Assembly (NCBI RefSeq): GCF_000430805.1
Contig: NZ_KE387259.1
Coordinates: 372,001-436,000, forward strand
Reading direction: 5' to 3'
DNA: 64,000 nt
DNA from: Chitinilyticum aquatile DSM 21506
Lineage (GTDB): Bacteria > Pseudomonadota > Gammaproteobacteria > Burkholderiales > Chitinibacteraceae
Positions 8,160 through 17,503 of this stretch are shown here, piece by piece; the stretch's first letter is position 1; each line of letters begins with the position of its first letter. The position numbers and the translations under genes were made by a program. The notes beneath the pieces are model-generated. The model saw nothing but the letters and a program-made list of their open reading frames with translations. It did not search any database and was not told the DNA's origin.

Positions 8160-9368
8160 TCAGACGTAGAGACTGACCCCACCCCTGGCAACAGGGAGGC
8201 GCACCGACAGACCTTCCGACACATTCGCCATTACAGCATCTTGACCGGCAAAGGCATAGGATGCCGCCGCACGTGCCGTACCCTGTTCATTTGGATAGGA
8301 TTGTTGCTGGGCAGCCTGCTGTTGCTGATGGTGCTGTTGCTGCAGACTGTCGCTGGCAACCTTCACATCAACCAGCTGGATTCCCTGGTCTGCAAGCAGG
8401 GCGGTGAGCTTTGGCGTAGCTGCAGCAAGCGCTTCGCGAACGGCGGCATGCTGCGACGTAAATACAACACTTGCCTGTTCGTTACCAAGATTCAGGCGCA
8501 CCTCCATCGGACCCAGATGCGGTGGATTGAGTTGCATGTCGATCTGCTGCTCCCCGCGTCCCAGCATCAGCCCGACGCGCTGGGCAACCGCATCTCCCCA
8601 GCGCCCGGAACCAACTGGCTCGGACACGCGAGGCACTTCATGAGCAGGTGCAGCGGTTGCAGCAGCATGACCTGCCCCCTTCGCAGCCATCTCGCCCAAA
8701 CCGGCAAAACCGGAGGCCGCAGGCACGACATCAGCCCCTTCTTCCGCCGGCAGCGGCAACTCGAAGGTCGCCGCGGCGGCAATAGTTGCCGCCCTGCCCC
8801 CCGCATCCGGTACAACACCAGCTTGGGCAGTTGGCACCGGAGTTGCTGCAAGGGACCGCCCTCCGGGTAAAGGCTTGTCTGCCTTGTCCGCACCAAGAGC
8901 CAGCATGCCATCAAGGCCACCATCCAAAACAGGCGATTGGGGTACGCCTCCTGCTGGTGCAACCTCCTCAGCAGGTACTACCGCAGCCTGCTGCAACTGA
9001 ATCATGGCAGCCAGCATCCCGCTCGAACCATTTTCAGCTTGCGTCCCTCCAGCCTGTGCAGTATCGACCGTCACGTCACTACGAACTTCAGCCAGCACCG
9101 GCTGGGCCTGTGCAGCAAGCAGCGCCAGAACAGCAGCATTCGTATCGGCAAGCGAGGAGCTCTGTTCGGCCCCATCGTCCAGCTCATCATCAGCACTTTC
9201 CGAGCGCCCGGGCTTACTTTCGGGACGCTGCCTGGCAACTTGCTCGGCCAATGCCTTGCCGAAATTGCCAGCAGCATTGTCAGGCCGCTCGGAGCGCGAC
9301 GGAGCCGGCTCATCAGCAGCGGGCCGGACGGCCACAATCTGGGGCGAAGAACCAAGGGGCATGGACAT
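8160..9368 (-). CDS. fliK: Flagellar hook-length control protein FliK
   Basis: Secreted molecular ruler that ends hook growth and switches export specificity by acting on FlhB. About 402 residues from the ATG at 9368, which has GAGGTG five bases upstream. The first 270 residues are low-complexity, rich in Ala, Pro and Glu; the conserved hook-length domain follows, with LNPPHLGPMEVRLNL, and then a Gln/His-rich tail (QQQHHQQQQAAQQQ). First gene of the leftward arm, preceded by a good sigma-54 site. fliE-J are not present in this window. Confidence 0.93.
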   Translation of the reverse strand: MSMPLGSSPQIVAVRPAADEPAPSRSERPDNAAGNFGKALAEQVARQRPESKPGRSESADDELDDGAEQSSSLADTNAAVLALLAAQAQPVLAEVRSDVTVDTAQAGGTQAENGSSGMLAAMIQLQQAAVVPAEEVAPAGGVPQSPVLDGGLDGMLALGADKADKPLPGGRSLAATPVPTAQAGVVPDAGGRAATIAAAATFELPLPAEEGADVVPAASGFAGLGEMAAKGAGHAAATAAPAHEVPRVSEPVGSGRWGDAVAQRVGLMLGRGEQQIDMQLNPPHLGPMEVRLNLGNEQASVVFTSQHAAVREALAAATPKLTALLADQGIQLVDVKVASDSLQQQHHQQQQAAQQQSYPNEQGTARAAASYAFAGQDAVMANVSEGLSVRLPVARGGVSLYV

Positions 9369-9402
9369 GGAACACCTCGAAAGTACGTTACGCCCCATAT
9401 AA

Positions 9403-9419
9403 AGCAAGTATGATGCCAA
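9403..9419 (-). promoter_or_regulatory. Predicted sigma-54 promoter for fliK
   Basis: Reading leftward the sequence is TTGGCAT-CATAC-TTGCT, a near-exact match to the RpoN consensus, with ten bases between the -24 GG and the -12 GC. It lies about 35 bp upstream of the fliK start, in the divergent gap with flhB, and would place transcription start near 9391. A FleQ-type activator would be expected but is not in this window. Confidence 0.75.
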
Positions 9420-9452
9420 GCAACAGGCTCACATGACGGCATCAGGTAAGGC

Positions 9453-10592
9453 ATGGCTGAAGACTCCGATCTCGAACGCACCGAAGAACCCTCGGCGCGA
9501 AGACTAGAAGAGGCCAGAAACAAGGGGCAGATTCCCCGTTCGCACGAACTCACCACCTTTGCCACACTGATGGCCGGCCTGCTGATGCTCTTCATGCAGG
9601 GGCCTGCGCTCTACCAAACCCTCGCGACCATCACCCGCAAAGCGTTCACATTCAATCGGACTCAACTGAACGACACCCAGATCATGCTCGAACTGTTTGT
9701 GAGCATGCTGCAGACCTCCCTGCTCGCACTCATTCCGGTGCTCACCGCCACGGCTCTGGCTGCCATTCTGGCTCCAATGATGATAGGCGGCTGGCTATTC
9801 ACATTCGAGTCGCTAGCCTTCAACTTCGGCCGCATGAACCCAGTGAGCGGCATAGGCCGAATGCTGTCGGTTCGCAGTGTGGTCGAGATGATCAAGACCA
9901 TTCTCAAATCCGCACTGATCGGTGGCGTCGCCACCTTCGTACTCTGGAAAGAAAAGGACCAGTTCATCGCACTGGTCAGCATGCCTCCCGATACTGGCTT
10001 TCTCTATTTATGGGAAATGATCCGCTTTACGCTATTGAGTGTCGTGGGTGCCATGGCTGCCATTGTCCTGATCGACGTTCCTTTCCAGCTCTGGGATTAC
10101 TACAAGGGGCTGCGCATGACCAAGGAAGAGGTCCGGCAGGAATCCAAGGAATCCGAAGGGGACCCTCAGGTCAAGGGGCGCATCCGCCAGTTGCAGCGCG
10201 AAGCAGCCCGCAAGCGAATGATGGCCGAAATCCCGAAGGCCGATGTCATCGTCACCAACCCGACCCACTATGCCGTCGCACTGCGCTACACCGAAAACAT
10301 GCGGGCTCCGCAAGTTGTAGCAAAGGGGGCCTTTCTGCTGGCCGAGCGGATAATCGAACTGGGGCGTGAACACAAGGTCGCGGTGGTTCGCACCCCGCCT
10401 TTTGCACGGGCGCTCTATCATCATGCCGAACTCGGCTCAGAGATTCCGGCGTCGTTGTATACTGCGGCAGCCGAAGTACTGGCCTACATCTATCAGCTGC
10501 GCCTGTATCACCGCTATGGCGGTACCGAACCGCAGTTGAACGATACCCTGCCAGTCCCCAGCGAGCTGGATCCGGAATCCGGCAACGGCTGA
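9453..10592 (+). CDS. flhB: Flagellar export switch protein FlhB
   Basis: Membrane component of the export apparatus that changes substrate class after self-cleavage. The 379-residue product starts MAEDSDLERTEEPSARR, as usual, has four hydrophobic helices in the first 220 residues, and a cytoplasmic domain with the NPTH cleavage motif at residues 269-272 followed by YAVALRY. First gene of the rightward arm, 84 bp from fliK and divergent from it, with AGG/AAGG before the ATG. Confidence 0.97.
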   Translation: MAEDSDLERTEEPSARRLEEARNKGQIPRSHELTTFATLMAGLLMLFMQGPALYQTLATITRKAFTFNRTQLNDTQIMLELFVSMLQTSLLALIPVLTATALAAILAPMMIGGWLFTFESLAFNFGRMNPVSGIGRMLSVRSVVEMIKTILKSALIGGVATFVLWKEKDQFIALVSMPPDTGFLYLWEMIRFTLLSVVGAMAAIVLIDVPFQLWDYYKGLRMTKEEVRQESKESEGDPQVKGRIRQLQREAARKRMMAEIPKADVIVTNPTHYAVALRYTENMRAPQVVAKGAFLLAERIIELGREHKVAVVRTPPFARALYHHAELGSEIPASLYTAAAEVLAYIYQLRLYHRYGGTEPQLNDTLPVPSELDPESGNG

Positions 10593-10640
10593 ATCATGCC
10601 GGCATAAACGCGCAAAACACTGAAATACAGATCAAGCATC

Positions 10641-12713
10641 GTGGGCAAATTCAATCTCAGCCGGCTTGCCGGCCCCGTACTGATCCTGATGGTACTCGGC
10701 ATGATGGTTCTGCCGCTGCCACCGCTCGTGCTCGATTTCTTCTTCACGTTCAATATCGCGCTTTCCGTCATCGTTCTGATGGTGAGCCTGTATACCCGCC
10801 AGCCACTTGAGTTTTCGAGCTTCCCGACCGTACTACTGATCACCACCCTGCTGCGGCTGTCGCTCAACGTGGCATCAACCAAGCTGGTCCTGACCGAAGG
10901 CCACACCGGCGGCGACGCGGCTGGCAAGGTCATCGAAGCCTTCGGCCACGTTCTGATCGGCGACAACATCACGGTCGGGATCATTGCATTCGTGATTCTC
11001 ACTATTATCAACTTCATGGTAATCACCAAGGGCGCCGGCCGGATCGCCGAAGTCAGCGCCCGTTTCGCCCTCGATGCCATGCCAGGCAAACAGATGGCCA
11101 TCGATGCCGACCTGAATGCCGGCCTGATCGGCGAAGAAGAAGCCCGCCGCCGCCGCACCGAAATCGCCCAGGAATCGGACTTTTTCGGCTCGATGGATGG
11201 TGCGTCGAAATTCGTGCGAGGCGATGCCATCGCCGGCATCCTGATCATGGTCATCAATCTGGTCGGCGGACTGATCATCGGCATGATGCAGCACGACCTC
11301 GGCTTTGCCGAAGCCGGCAAGACCTACTCCATGCTCACAATTGGTGACGGCCTCGTTGCCCAGATTCCCGGTCTGATCATCTCGGTTGCAGCCGGTATTG
11401 TCGTCTCGCGCGTCGGCACCGAGCAGGACATGTCCGAGCAGATTCTTGGCCAGATGTTTGCCCGCCCGCAGGTGCTCTACATTACCGCTTCGGTACTCGG
11501 CATTCTGGGGCTGATTCCCGGTATGCCGCACTTCGCCTTCCTGCTGATGGCCGCCATCGCCGCAGGCCTTGCCTGGTGGCTGGAACAACGCGAGCTGCGA
11601 CCCGCAGCCTCAGCCGGTCAGGCCGGTGCACCAGGGGCAGCAGAAGGTGCAGCACCACCGGAAGCTGCACCGCTACAGGAAGTCAGCTGGGCCGATGTAC
11701 AACCGGTCGACCTGCTGGGACTGGAAGTCGGCTACCGGCTGATCCCCCTCGTCGACCGCAATCAGGATGGAGAACTCCTGCGCCGCATCCGCGGCATCCG
11801 GAAAAAGCTCGCGCAGGATCTGGGCTTCCTGATGCCGGCAGTCCATATCCGCGACAATCTTGAACTGAAACCGAATCAGTACCGCATTCAGCTCAAGGGT
11901 GTCGACATCGGCCAGGGTGACGCCTACGCCGGCCAGTGGCTGGCCATCAACCCCGGCAATGCCAGCGGCAAACTCAATGGCACGCAGACCCAGGACCCGA
12001 CCTTCGGCCTGCCCGCCACCTGGATTGAGGGCAGCCAGCGCGATCAGGCGCAGGCCATGGGCTATACCGTTGTCGATGCCTCGACCGTGGTAGGCACGCA
12101 CATCTCAAACATCCTGCAGAATCACGCCGCCGAGCTGCTCGGGCGCGAGGAAGTACAGGCCCTGCTTGACCACTTCGCCAAGGAATCTCCCAAGCTGGTC
12201 GAAGATCTGGTACCCAAGATCGTCCCCATTGGCACGCTGCAGAAAGTGCTGCAAAACCTGCTGGAAGAAGGCCTGCACATCCGCGACCTGCGCAGCATCC
12301 TGGAAACACTCGGCGAGCACCTGCCCAAGATGCAGGATATCGACGAACTCACCGCCGTCGTGCGCGTGGCGCTCGGGCGTGCCATCGTTCACCAGCTCTT
12401 CCCGGGTGAAGATGAGCTGCAAGTGGTCGCACTCGAGCCGCAACTCGAGAACATCCTGCTCTCGGCCGCCTCGGGGCGCAGTCAGGGCGGGCTGGAACCC
12501 GGTCTGGCCGAGCGCCTGCTAAAGCAGGCCTCCAGCGTTACCGAGCAGGTGGAAAACCAGGGTATCAATCCGGTTCTGATCACCCCAGCCCAGCTGCGCC
12601 CCATGCTGAGCCGTTTCCTGCGGCGAGCCGTTCCCGGCTTGCGCGTCATTGCCCACACCGAAATTCCGGACACCAAAACCATCCGTATCGTGGCTTTACT
12701 GGGGGCTGGCTGA
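10641..12713 (+). CDS. flhA: Flagellar export gate protein FlhA
   Basis: Large export-gate subunit: about eight transmembrane helices in the first 320 residues and a cytoplasmic chaperone-docking domain in the rest. The 690-residue length is standard. Motifs include PLPPLVLDFFFTFNIALS at the start and the conserved cytoplasmic loop with GRIAEVSARFALDAMPGKQ. Start is GTG at 10641, 48 bp after flhB; the ribosome site is weak but the N-terminus aligns with the family. A Pro/Ala-rich linker (about residues 320-350) joins the two halves. Confidence 0.97.
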   Translation: MGKFNLSRLAGPVLILMVLGMMVLPLPPLVLDFFFTFNIALSVIVLMVSLYTRQPLEFSSFPTVLLITTLLRLSLNVASTKLVLTEGHTGGDAAGKVIEAFGHVLIGDNITVGIIAFVILTIINFMVITKGAGRIAEVSARFALDAMPGKQMAIDADLNAGLIGEEEARRRRTEIAQESDFFGSMDGASKFVRGDAIAGILIMVINLVGGLIIGMMQHDLGFAEAGKTYSMLTIGDGLVAQIPGLIISVAAGIVVSRVGTEQDMSEQILGQMFARPQVLYITASVLGILGLIPGMPHFAFLLMAAIAAGLAWWLEQRELRPAASAGQAGAPGAAEGAAPPEAAPLQEVSWADVQPVDLLGLEVGYRLIPLVDRNQDGELLRRIRGIRKKLAQDLGFLMPAVHIRDNLELKPNQYRIQLKGVDIGQGDAYAGQWLAINPGNASGKLNGTQTQDPTFGLPATWIEGSQRDQAQAMGYTVVDASTVVGTHISNILQNHAAELLGREEVQALLDHFAKESPKLVEDLVPKIVPIGTLQKVLQNLLEEGLHIRDLRSILETLGEHLPKMQDIDELTAVVRVALGRAIVHQLFPGEDELQVVALEPQLENILLSAASGRSQGGLEPGLAERLLKQASSVTEQVENQGINPVLITPAQLRPMLSRFLRRAVPGLRVIAHTEIPDTKTIRIVALLGAG

Positions 12714-12839
12714 TCGTTTCAGCAACATTAAGTGCTAATATCTGCGCCGCCCCTGTCGCCAGACTGGGCAGGCATGGCAGAATTGGGAAGCCTTGCCGAA
12801 CCTCCCGAACCAAACGGAACACGCTGCGACACTGACAAC

Positions 12840-14333
12840 ATGGTGGTAAAAAAATTTTTCGGAGCAAGCACTCGGGACGCACTGCGCCAAGTTCGGGATG
12901 AACTTGGCCCGGATGCGCTCATCCTGTCGAACAGGCAGGTGGCCGGTGGCGGCATCGAAATCATGGCGGTTGCCGACGCCGATGTGGCCGCGCTGACCAG
13001 CATCCAGACCGTAAGCGCCAGCCCGAAACCCGCCACGCGGGCCGCCCAGAATGGTGCGCGCCTCATGCAGAATGCGCAGGCCGAGGCGCCGATTGCCCGC
13101 GCCCTGGCGCGCTCTTACGCCATTGCCGATGAAGACGACGAGCCAACACTCGACGATCTGCCACCTGAAACGCCGTCGGTACTGCGCAGCAACCGCAACC
13201 GCCCCGTCATCGACCGGAACGATTACACCGCTGTAGCCAGTGCACCGCAACAACGCCCCGTCCAGCGCCAGCCCGAACCGGCCCCGTCTCACATACCCCC
13301 ACCCCGTTTCACCTTCGAAGAACCCGAATCGAAACGGCCACAGAACAATACCCATGTCGCCAGCCAGGAAGCGGTCAGTGATATCGCCCGTGAAGTCCGC
13401 ATGCTGCGTGGACTGCTGGAAAGCCAGCTGGCCGGCATGGCCTGGGGAGAGCTTGCCAAGCATGCGCCGGAAAAACTGGAAGTCTTGCGCCAGCTGCTGG
13501 GTGCAGGTTTCTGCCCGGCGCTCTCGCGCCAACTGATCGACAAGCTGCCGGCAGGCCAGTCGATCGAGCAAAGCCTGAAATGGGTCAAAGCCGCACTCGC
13601 GCACAACCTCAGCAGCGTCAGCTCGACGGACGACCTGGTTCAGCGCGGCGGCATCTATGCCCTGATCGGGCCAACCGGCGTGGGCAAAACCACCACCGTT
13701 GCCAAGCTGGCCGCGCGCTGCGCGCTGACACACGGACCGCAATCCGTTGCACTGCTCACCACCGACAGTTACCGGATCGGCGCGCACGATCAGCTGCGCA
13801 TTTACGGCCGCATCCTCAGCGTGCCGGTACATGAAATCAAGGATGAAACCGACCTGCAACTGACTCTGGGCGAACTTTCGCAGCGCCACCTGATCCTGAT
13901 CGACACCGTCGGCATGGGCCAACGCGACCTGCGCATCAGCGAACAGCTCGCGCTGTTCAACCAGGACAATGTCGGCACGCTCCTGCTGCTGTCAGCCAAC
14001 GCACAATCGGCCACACTGGACGACGTGGCACGCCGCTACAAGAACCGACAACTGGTCGGCAGCATCCTGACCAAGCTCGATGAAACCATGAATCTGGGTG
14101 GCTGCCTCGACGTCGCCATCCGCCATCGCCTGCCGCTGCATTTCGTCACCAACGGCCAACGCGTGCCGGAAGACCTGCACCGCCCGAACACCGATTACCT
14201 GATCGACCGTGCGTTCCGCAACCAGCAGGATAATGGCGTTTACCAGCTGCACAATGACGAGTACCCGCTCTACATGGGTGCGCAGGATACGCCCGGCGAC
14301 TTCTCGCTGAAATGGAGTGGCGGCAATGGCTAG
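12840..14333 (+). CDS. flhF: Flagellar GTPase FlhF
   Basis: SRP-type GTPase that marks the cell pole and sets flagellum position and number. Start is placed at MVVKKFFGASTRDALR (ATG 12840); the frame is open back to 12732 but that part is not FlhF-like. The first 230 residues form the variable B and N domains. The G domain has GPTGVGKTT at residues 277-285, TTDSYRIGAHDQL, a DTVGMGQRD switch and TKLDETMNLGG. Total 497 residues. It overlaps flhG by 8 bp, so the two are coupled. Presence of FlhF/FlhG points to polar or otherwise patterned flagella. Confidence 0.95.
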   Translation: MVVKKFFGASTRDALRQVRDELGPDALILSNRQVAGGGIEIMAVADADVAALTSIQTVSASPKPATRAAQNGARLMQNAQAEAPIARALARSYAIADEDDEPTLDDLPPETPSVLRSNRNRPVIDRNDYTAVASAPQQRPVQRQPEPAPSHIPPPRFTFEEPESKRPQNNTHVASQEAVSDIAREVRMLRGLLESQLAGMAWGELAKHAPEKLEVLRQLLGAGFCPALSRQLIDKLPAGQSIEQSLKWVKAALAHNLSSVSSTDDLVQRGGIYALIGPTGVGKTTTVAKLAARCALTHGPQSVALLTTDSYRIGAHDQLRIYGRILSVPVHEIKDETDLQLTLGELSQRHLILIDTVGMGQRDLRISEQLALFNQDNVGTLLLLSANAQSATLDDVARRYKNRQLVGSILTKLDETMNLGGCLDVAIRHRLPLHFVTNGQRVPEDLHRPNTDYLIDRAFRNQQDNGVYQLHNDEYPLYMGAQDTPGDFSLKWSGGNG

Positions 14334-15231
14334 GCGCCAGGTCGATCAGGCTGCGGGCTTGCGGCAGCTGGTCACCCCGTCGCCCGTTCGCAGTATCAGC
14401 ATCACCGGCAGCCTGGGCTCGGCCGGCTCCACCACCACCGTGATCAATCTGGCTGCGGCACTGGTCGAGCGCCAGCGCGAAGTACTGGTACTCGACGAAT
14501 TTGGCGGTAATCACAACATCAGCCAACGCCTGCGCATGCCGGCGCGATTCCATCTCGAGCACGTCCTGCAGCGCCAGATCGAGCTGACCACCCTGCTGCA
14601 GCTCACCCCTGAGGGATTCGGCCTGCTGCCGATTGCAGCCCCTCCGGCGGCGCTCGCCTGCCTGAATGACGGTGAACAGCGCTGGCTGGCCGCCGAATTC
14701 GAGCAACTGGCCTGCCATGCCGACTACCTGCTGCTCGACACCCGCCCGTCGACCAGCCACGGCATCACCAGCCTGTCGATGGCTGCCGATGACGTCGTGA
14801 TCGTCCTGAACAACCGGGCCGATTCGCTCACCGATAGCTACGCCAGCATCAAACTGCTGGCAACCGAACACGGCCGGCGCGATTTCCGCATTCTGGTCAA
14901 CCGGGTGGAGACGCTGGCCGAAGCCACCGCGCTGTTCCAGCGCCTGAAAACCGTTGCACTGCAATATCTGGATGACAGCCTGACACTGCGCCTGATCGGC
15001 TTTGTCCCCGAAGATGACTGCATCGCCCAGGCCAACCGCATGGGCTGCAGCGTCATCAGCGCCTTCCCCGACAGCGAAGGCAGCGTCGCCTTCCGCCAGC
15101 TGGCAGACAGCATGCTGCGCTGGGCACCTCCGGCTTCTCCGGCGATTTCACCTGCCGGCTTTGTTTATCATCTGATTGAATCCAGCCGGCAGCGCTTCGA
15201 CCACTATGACAGCACGGCGAGCCAGGCATGA
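14326..15231 (+). CDS. flhG: FlhG/FleN-type MinD-like protein with degenerate P-loop
   Basis: Normally a ParA/MinD ATPase that limits flagellar number, partly by stimulating the FlhF GTPase. The ATG at 14326 follows GGAG and overlaps the flhF stop; a GTG at 14317 is an alternative. The product is 301 residues. The N-terminal DQAAGLRQL motif, the family's FlhF-activating helix, is intact. The expected deviant Walker A (GKGGVGKT type) is replaced by GSLGSAGSTTT at residues 28-38, with neither lysine; the usual VLVIDAD strand reads VLVLDEFGG. ATP hydrolysis is therefore doubtful (inference). It overlaps the next gene by ATGA. Confidence 0.88.
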   Translation: MARRQVDQAAGLRQLVTPSPVRSISITGSLGSAGSTTTVINLAAALVERQREVLVLDEFGGNHNISQRLRMPARFHLEHVLQRQIELTTLLQLTPEGFGLLPIAAPPAALACLNDGEQRWLAAEFEQLACHADYLLLDTRPSTSHGITSLSMAADDVVIVLNNRADSLTDSYASIKLLATEHGRRDFRILVNRVETLAEATALFQRLKTVALQYLDDSLTLRLIGFVPEDDCIAQANRMGCSVISAFPDSEGSVAFRQLADSMLRWAPPASPAISPAGFVYHLIESSRQRFDHYDSTASQA

Positions 15232-16322
15232 ATGACCACGCAAGCACTCCGGTCACCACCCTGCATCAGGACGGCGAAGGCTGGCAGCTTCGCGGCCCGC
15301 TGCAGCTCACCACCATCGAAACGCTGTGGCCACAACTGCGTGCACAGCTGAAGTCTGGCGACATCCTTGATCTGGCCGGCCTCACCCACTGCGATGGTGC
15401 AGGCACGGCATTGCTGTTCGATCTCTCGCGGCGCGGAATCACACTGCAGGGCCTGGGCGAGGAAAATGCCCGCCAGCTCGCCGCCCTGCAACCGGACAAA
15501 GCGCTGCCCGTCATGCACACGGCGCGCAAGGCCGGCCCGATCAGCCAGCTCGGCCATCAGGTCGCACTGCTGATCGGACAATGGCGCAACCAGGTTTCCT
15601 TTATCGGCGGCCTGCTGCTGGCACTGAAAAACAGCGCGCCGCAGGCGCGCACGCTGCGCAGCTCCGAAATCTGGCGGCTGTGCAATGACTGCGGCACCAA
15701 TGCCCTGCCGATCATGGCGCTGATTTCGCTGCTGCTGGGTGTCATTCTCGCCTTCCAGTCGGCACTGCCGATGCGGCAGTTCGGCGCCGAAGTATTTGTC
15801 GCCAACCTGTTGGGGCTGTCGCTGATCCGCGAACTCAGCCCGCTGATGATGGCCATCGTGCTGGCCGGTCGTACCGGCGCGGCCTACACTGCCGAACTCG
15901 GCACCATGAAGGTCAACGAGGAAATCAATGCTCTGCTGACCTTCGGCATCGACCCGCTGCGTTTTCTGGTCTTGCCGCGCCTGATTGCCTGCACGCTCAT
16001 GGCACCGCTGCTGACCATCTTTGCCGAGCTGATCGGACTGACCGGCGGAGCGCTGGTGATGAAGGGCTTCGGCATCCCCTTCGGCACCTTCATGGGCCAG
16101 ATTTCAGGGGCTGTCGATCTCGGCGATTTCGCCAGCGGCATGCTGAAAGCCGGGGTCTACGGCCTGGAAATTGCCGGCATCGGCTGCCTGTTCGGCCTGT
16201 CGGCCGGCAATGGCGCCAGCGCCGTCGGCAATGCGACAACCCGTGCCGTGGTCTACATGCTGGTCACGCTGGTCGTCACCGACGGCATCTTTGCTTTCAT
16301 CTACTACCTGATGGGGTGGTAA
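15228..16322 (+). CDS. STAS-MlaE fusion, lipid ABC transporter permease
   Basis: Permease of an MCE-type phospholipid transporter. The 364-residue product has an N-terminal STAS-like domain (about residues 1-105, with DILDLAGLTHCDGAGTALLF) fused to a MlaE permease domain from about residue 130. The permease part carries RELSPLMMAIVLAGRTGAA and GTMKVNEEINAL, both hallmarks. In the E. coli Mla system the STAS protein MlaB is separate; fusions are common elsewhere. Its start overlaps the flhG stop (ATGA), so the cassette is coupled to the flagellar operon. Its stop codon falls at the left end of the MITE-like element that separates it from its ATPase gene. Confidence 0.9.
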   Translation: MNDHASTPVTTLHQDGEGWQLRGPLQLTTIETLWPQLRAQLKSGDILDLAGLTHCDGAGTALLFDLSRRGITLQGLGEENARQLAALQPDKALPVMHTARKAGPISQLGHQVALLIGQWRNQVSFIGGLLLALKNSAPQARTLRSSEIWRLCNDCGTNALPIMALISLLLGVILAFQSALPMRQFGAEVFVANLLGLSLIRELSPLMMAIVLAGRTGAAYTAELGTMKVNEEINALLTFGIDPLRFLVLPRLIACTLMAPLLTIFAELIGLTGGALVMKGFGIPFGTFMGQISGAVDLGDFASGMLKAGVYGLEIAGIGCLFGLSAGNGASAVGNATTRAVVYMLVTLVVTDGIFAFIYYLMGW

Positions 16323-16592
16323 GAACCTGTTCATGATCATTTCACGCCAGCGCCGCCCCGTAAAACGGTCAGGCACACGGCGTACGACACAGCCAATAAC
16401 GCGTTATTGGCAAGGAGTGCAACACAGTGAATGACCGTTTTACGGGCCGGCCCTTCGGGTTCGTGGCATTGCCGGCAAATCACCGCGTTACGAGCCGCTG
16501 GTGGTACTTGCACCACGGCGCGTCCCGTGCCTTGTCCTTTGCCGGCACGGCCATGAACGCTGGCGCGAAAAGATCATGAACAGGTTCTTGCC
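16318..16592. mobile_element. MITE-like inverted-repeat element between mlaE and mlaF genes
   Basis: Terminal inverted repeats AAGAACCTGTTCATGATC at 16321-16338 and its exact complement at 16572-16589; allowing one mismatch the pairing extends to 16318 and 16592. Inside are a perfect 15-bp inverted repeat (16357-16371 with 16432-16446), a perfect 20-bp palindrome GCCAATAACGCGTTATTGGC at 16392-16411, and a 10-bp pair TGCCGGCAAA/TTTGCCGGCA (16470, 16538). There is no convincing coding frame. The left end includes the stop codon of the permease gene and the right end abuts the ATG of the ATPase gene. No obvious target duplication was seen. Interpreted as a non-autonomous element; the source transposase is not in this window. 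Confidence 0.75.
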
Positions 16593-17336
16593 ATGGCACT
16601 GATCGAAGTGCGCGATCTGGTTTGCCGTTATGGCAGCCGCACCATCCTGCGCGACGTCAGCTTTGACATCGCCGCCGGCGAGGTCGTCACCATCCTTGGC
16701 GGCTCGGGCTGCGGCAAGTCGACGCTCCTGAAGCACATGATCGGCCTCATCTCCCCGGCATCAGGAGGTATATGCATTGGAGGTGATGAATTCATTGGGT
16801 CTGACGCCAATACACGTCAATGTATATTGCGCCGCATCGGTGTCATGTATCAGTCCGGCGCACTGTTCGGCTCGATGTCGGTGCTCGACAATGTCCGCCT
16901 GCCACTGGAAACCTTCACCCGGCTGGACGCCGCCGCCATCGAGCTGATCGCCCGCCTCAAGCTGCGCCTGGTCGGACTGGAAGATTTTGCCGCCCTCTTC
17001 CCGGCCGAATTGTCAGGCGGCATGCAGAAACGCGCGGCCATCGCGCGTGCCATGGCGCTCGACCCGCAGATTCTCTTTCTCGACGAACCCTCGGCCGGCC
17101 TCGACCCGGTTACCTCGGCCGGACTTGATGCATTGATCCGCCGGCTGGCAGAAAGCCAGGGCATGACTTTTGTGGTTGTCACCCATGAACTTGCCAGCAT
17201 CCACGCAATTGCCGACCGGGCAATTATGCTGGACAGGTCTGTGCAAGGTATCATTGCCAGCGGCACCCCCGACGAGCTCGCCCGCCACGCCAACCCGATC
17301 GTGAGCGGTTTTTTCCTGCGCAAGCCCGAAGACTAG
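16593..17336 (+). CDS. MlaF-like lipid ABC transporter ATPase
   Basis: Cytoplasmic ATPase that pairs with the STAS-MlaE permease. The 247-residue product has Walker A GGSGCGKST near residue 36, the signature LSGGMQKRAAIARAMA, Walker B ILFLDEPSAGLDP and an H-loop VVTHEL. SGGMQKR is characteristic of the Mla/MCE subgroup. Its ATG directly follows the MITE-like element, and the AGG that serves as ribosome site lies within the element's right terminal repeat, so the insertion defines the 5' end of this gene's untranslated region. Confidence 0.93.
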   Translation: MALIEVRDLVCRYGSRTILRDVSFDIAAGEVVTILGGSGCGKSTLLKHMIGLISPASGGICIGGDEFIGSDANTRQCILRRIGVMYQSGALFGSMSVLDNVRLPLETFTRLDAAAIELIARLKLRLVGLEDFAALFPAELSGGMQKRAAIARAMALDPQILFLDEPSAGLDPVTSAGLDALIRRLAESQGMTFVVVTHELASIHAIADRAIMLDRSVQGIIASGTPDELARHANPIVSGFFLRKPED

Positions 17337-17503
17337 CCCGAAATGAACAACATGCTTATCAACCAGCAGCGTGAACCGGGCCAAGCCCGGCGCAAACAGG
17401 GCACCGAAAAATCAATGCGATATATTGCATTTCCCATACATTTCCCCCGGCTCTGCCGGTGAAAACGGAGCGCAGGCTGTCTTTGACTGCCAGCTAGAGA
17501 TCC

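Noticed and set aside
16321-16589. Possibility that the element is a complete insertion sequence or a CRISPR-like array
   Set aside because: Too short for a transposase, no repeated spacers, only inverted repeats.
16488-16736. Short leftward frame covering the MITE-like element and the start of the ATPase gene
   Set aside because: Crosses the element boundary into the ATPase gene on the opposite strand; no transposase motif.
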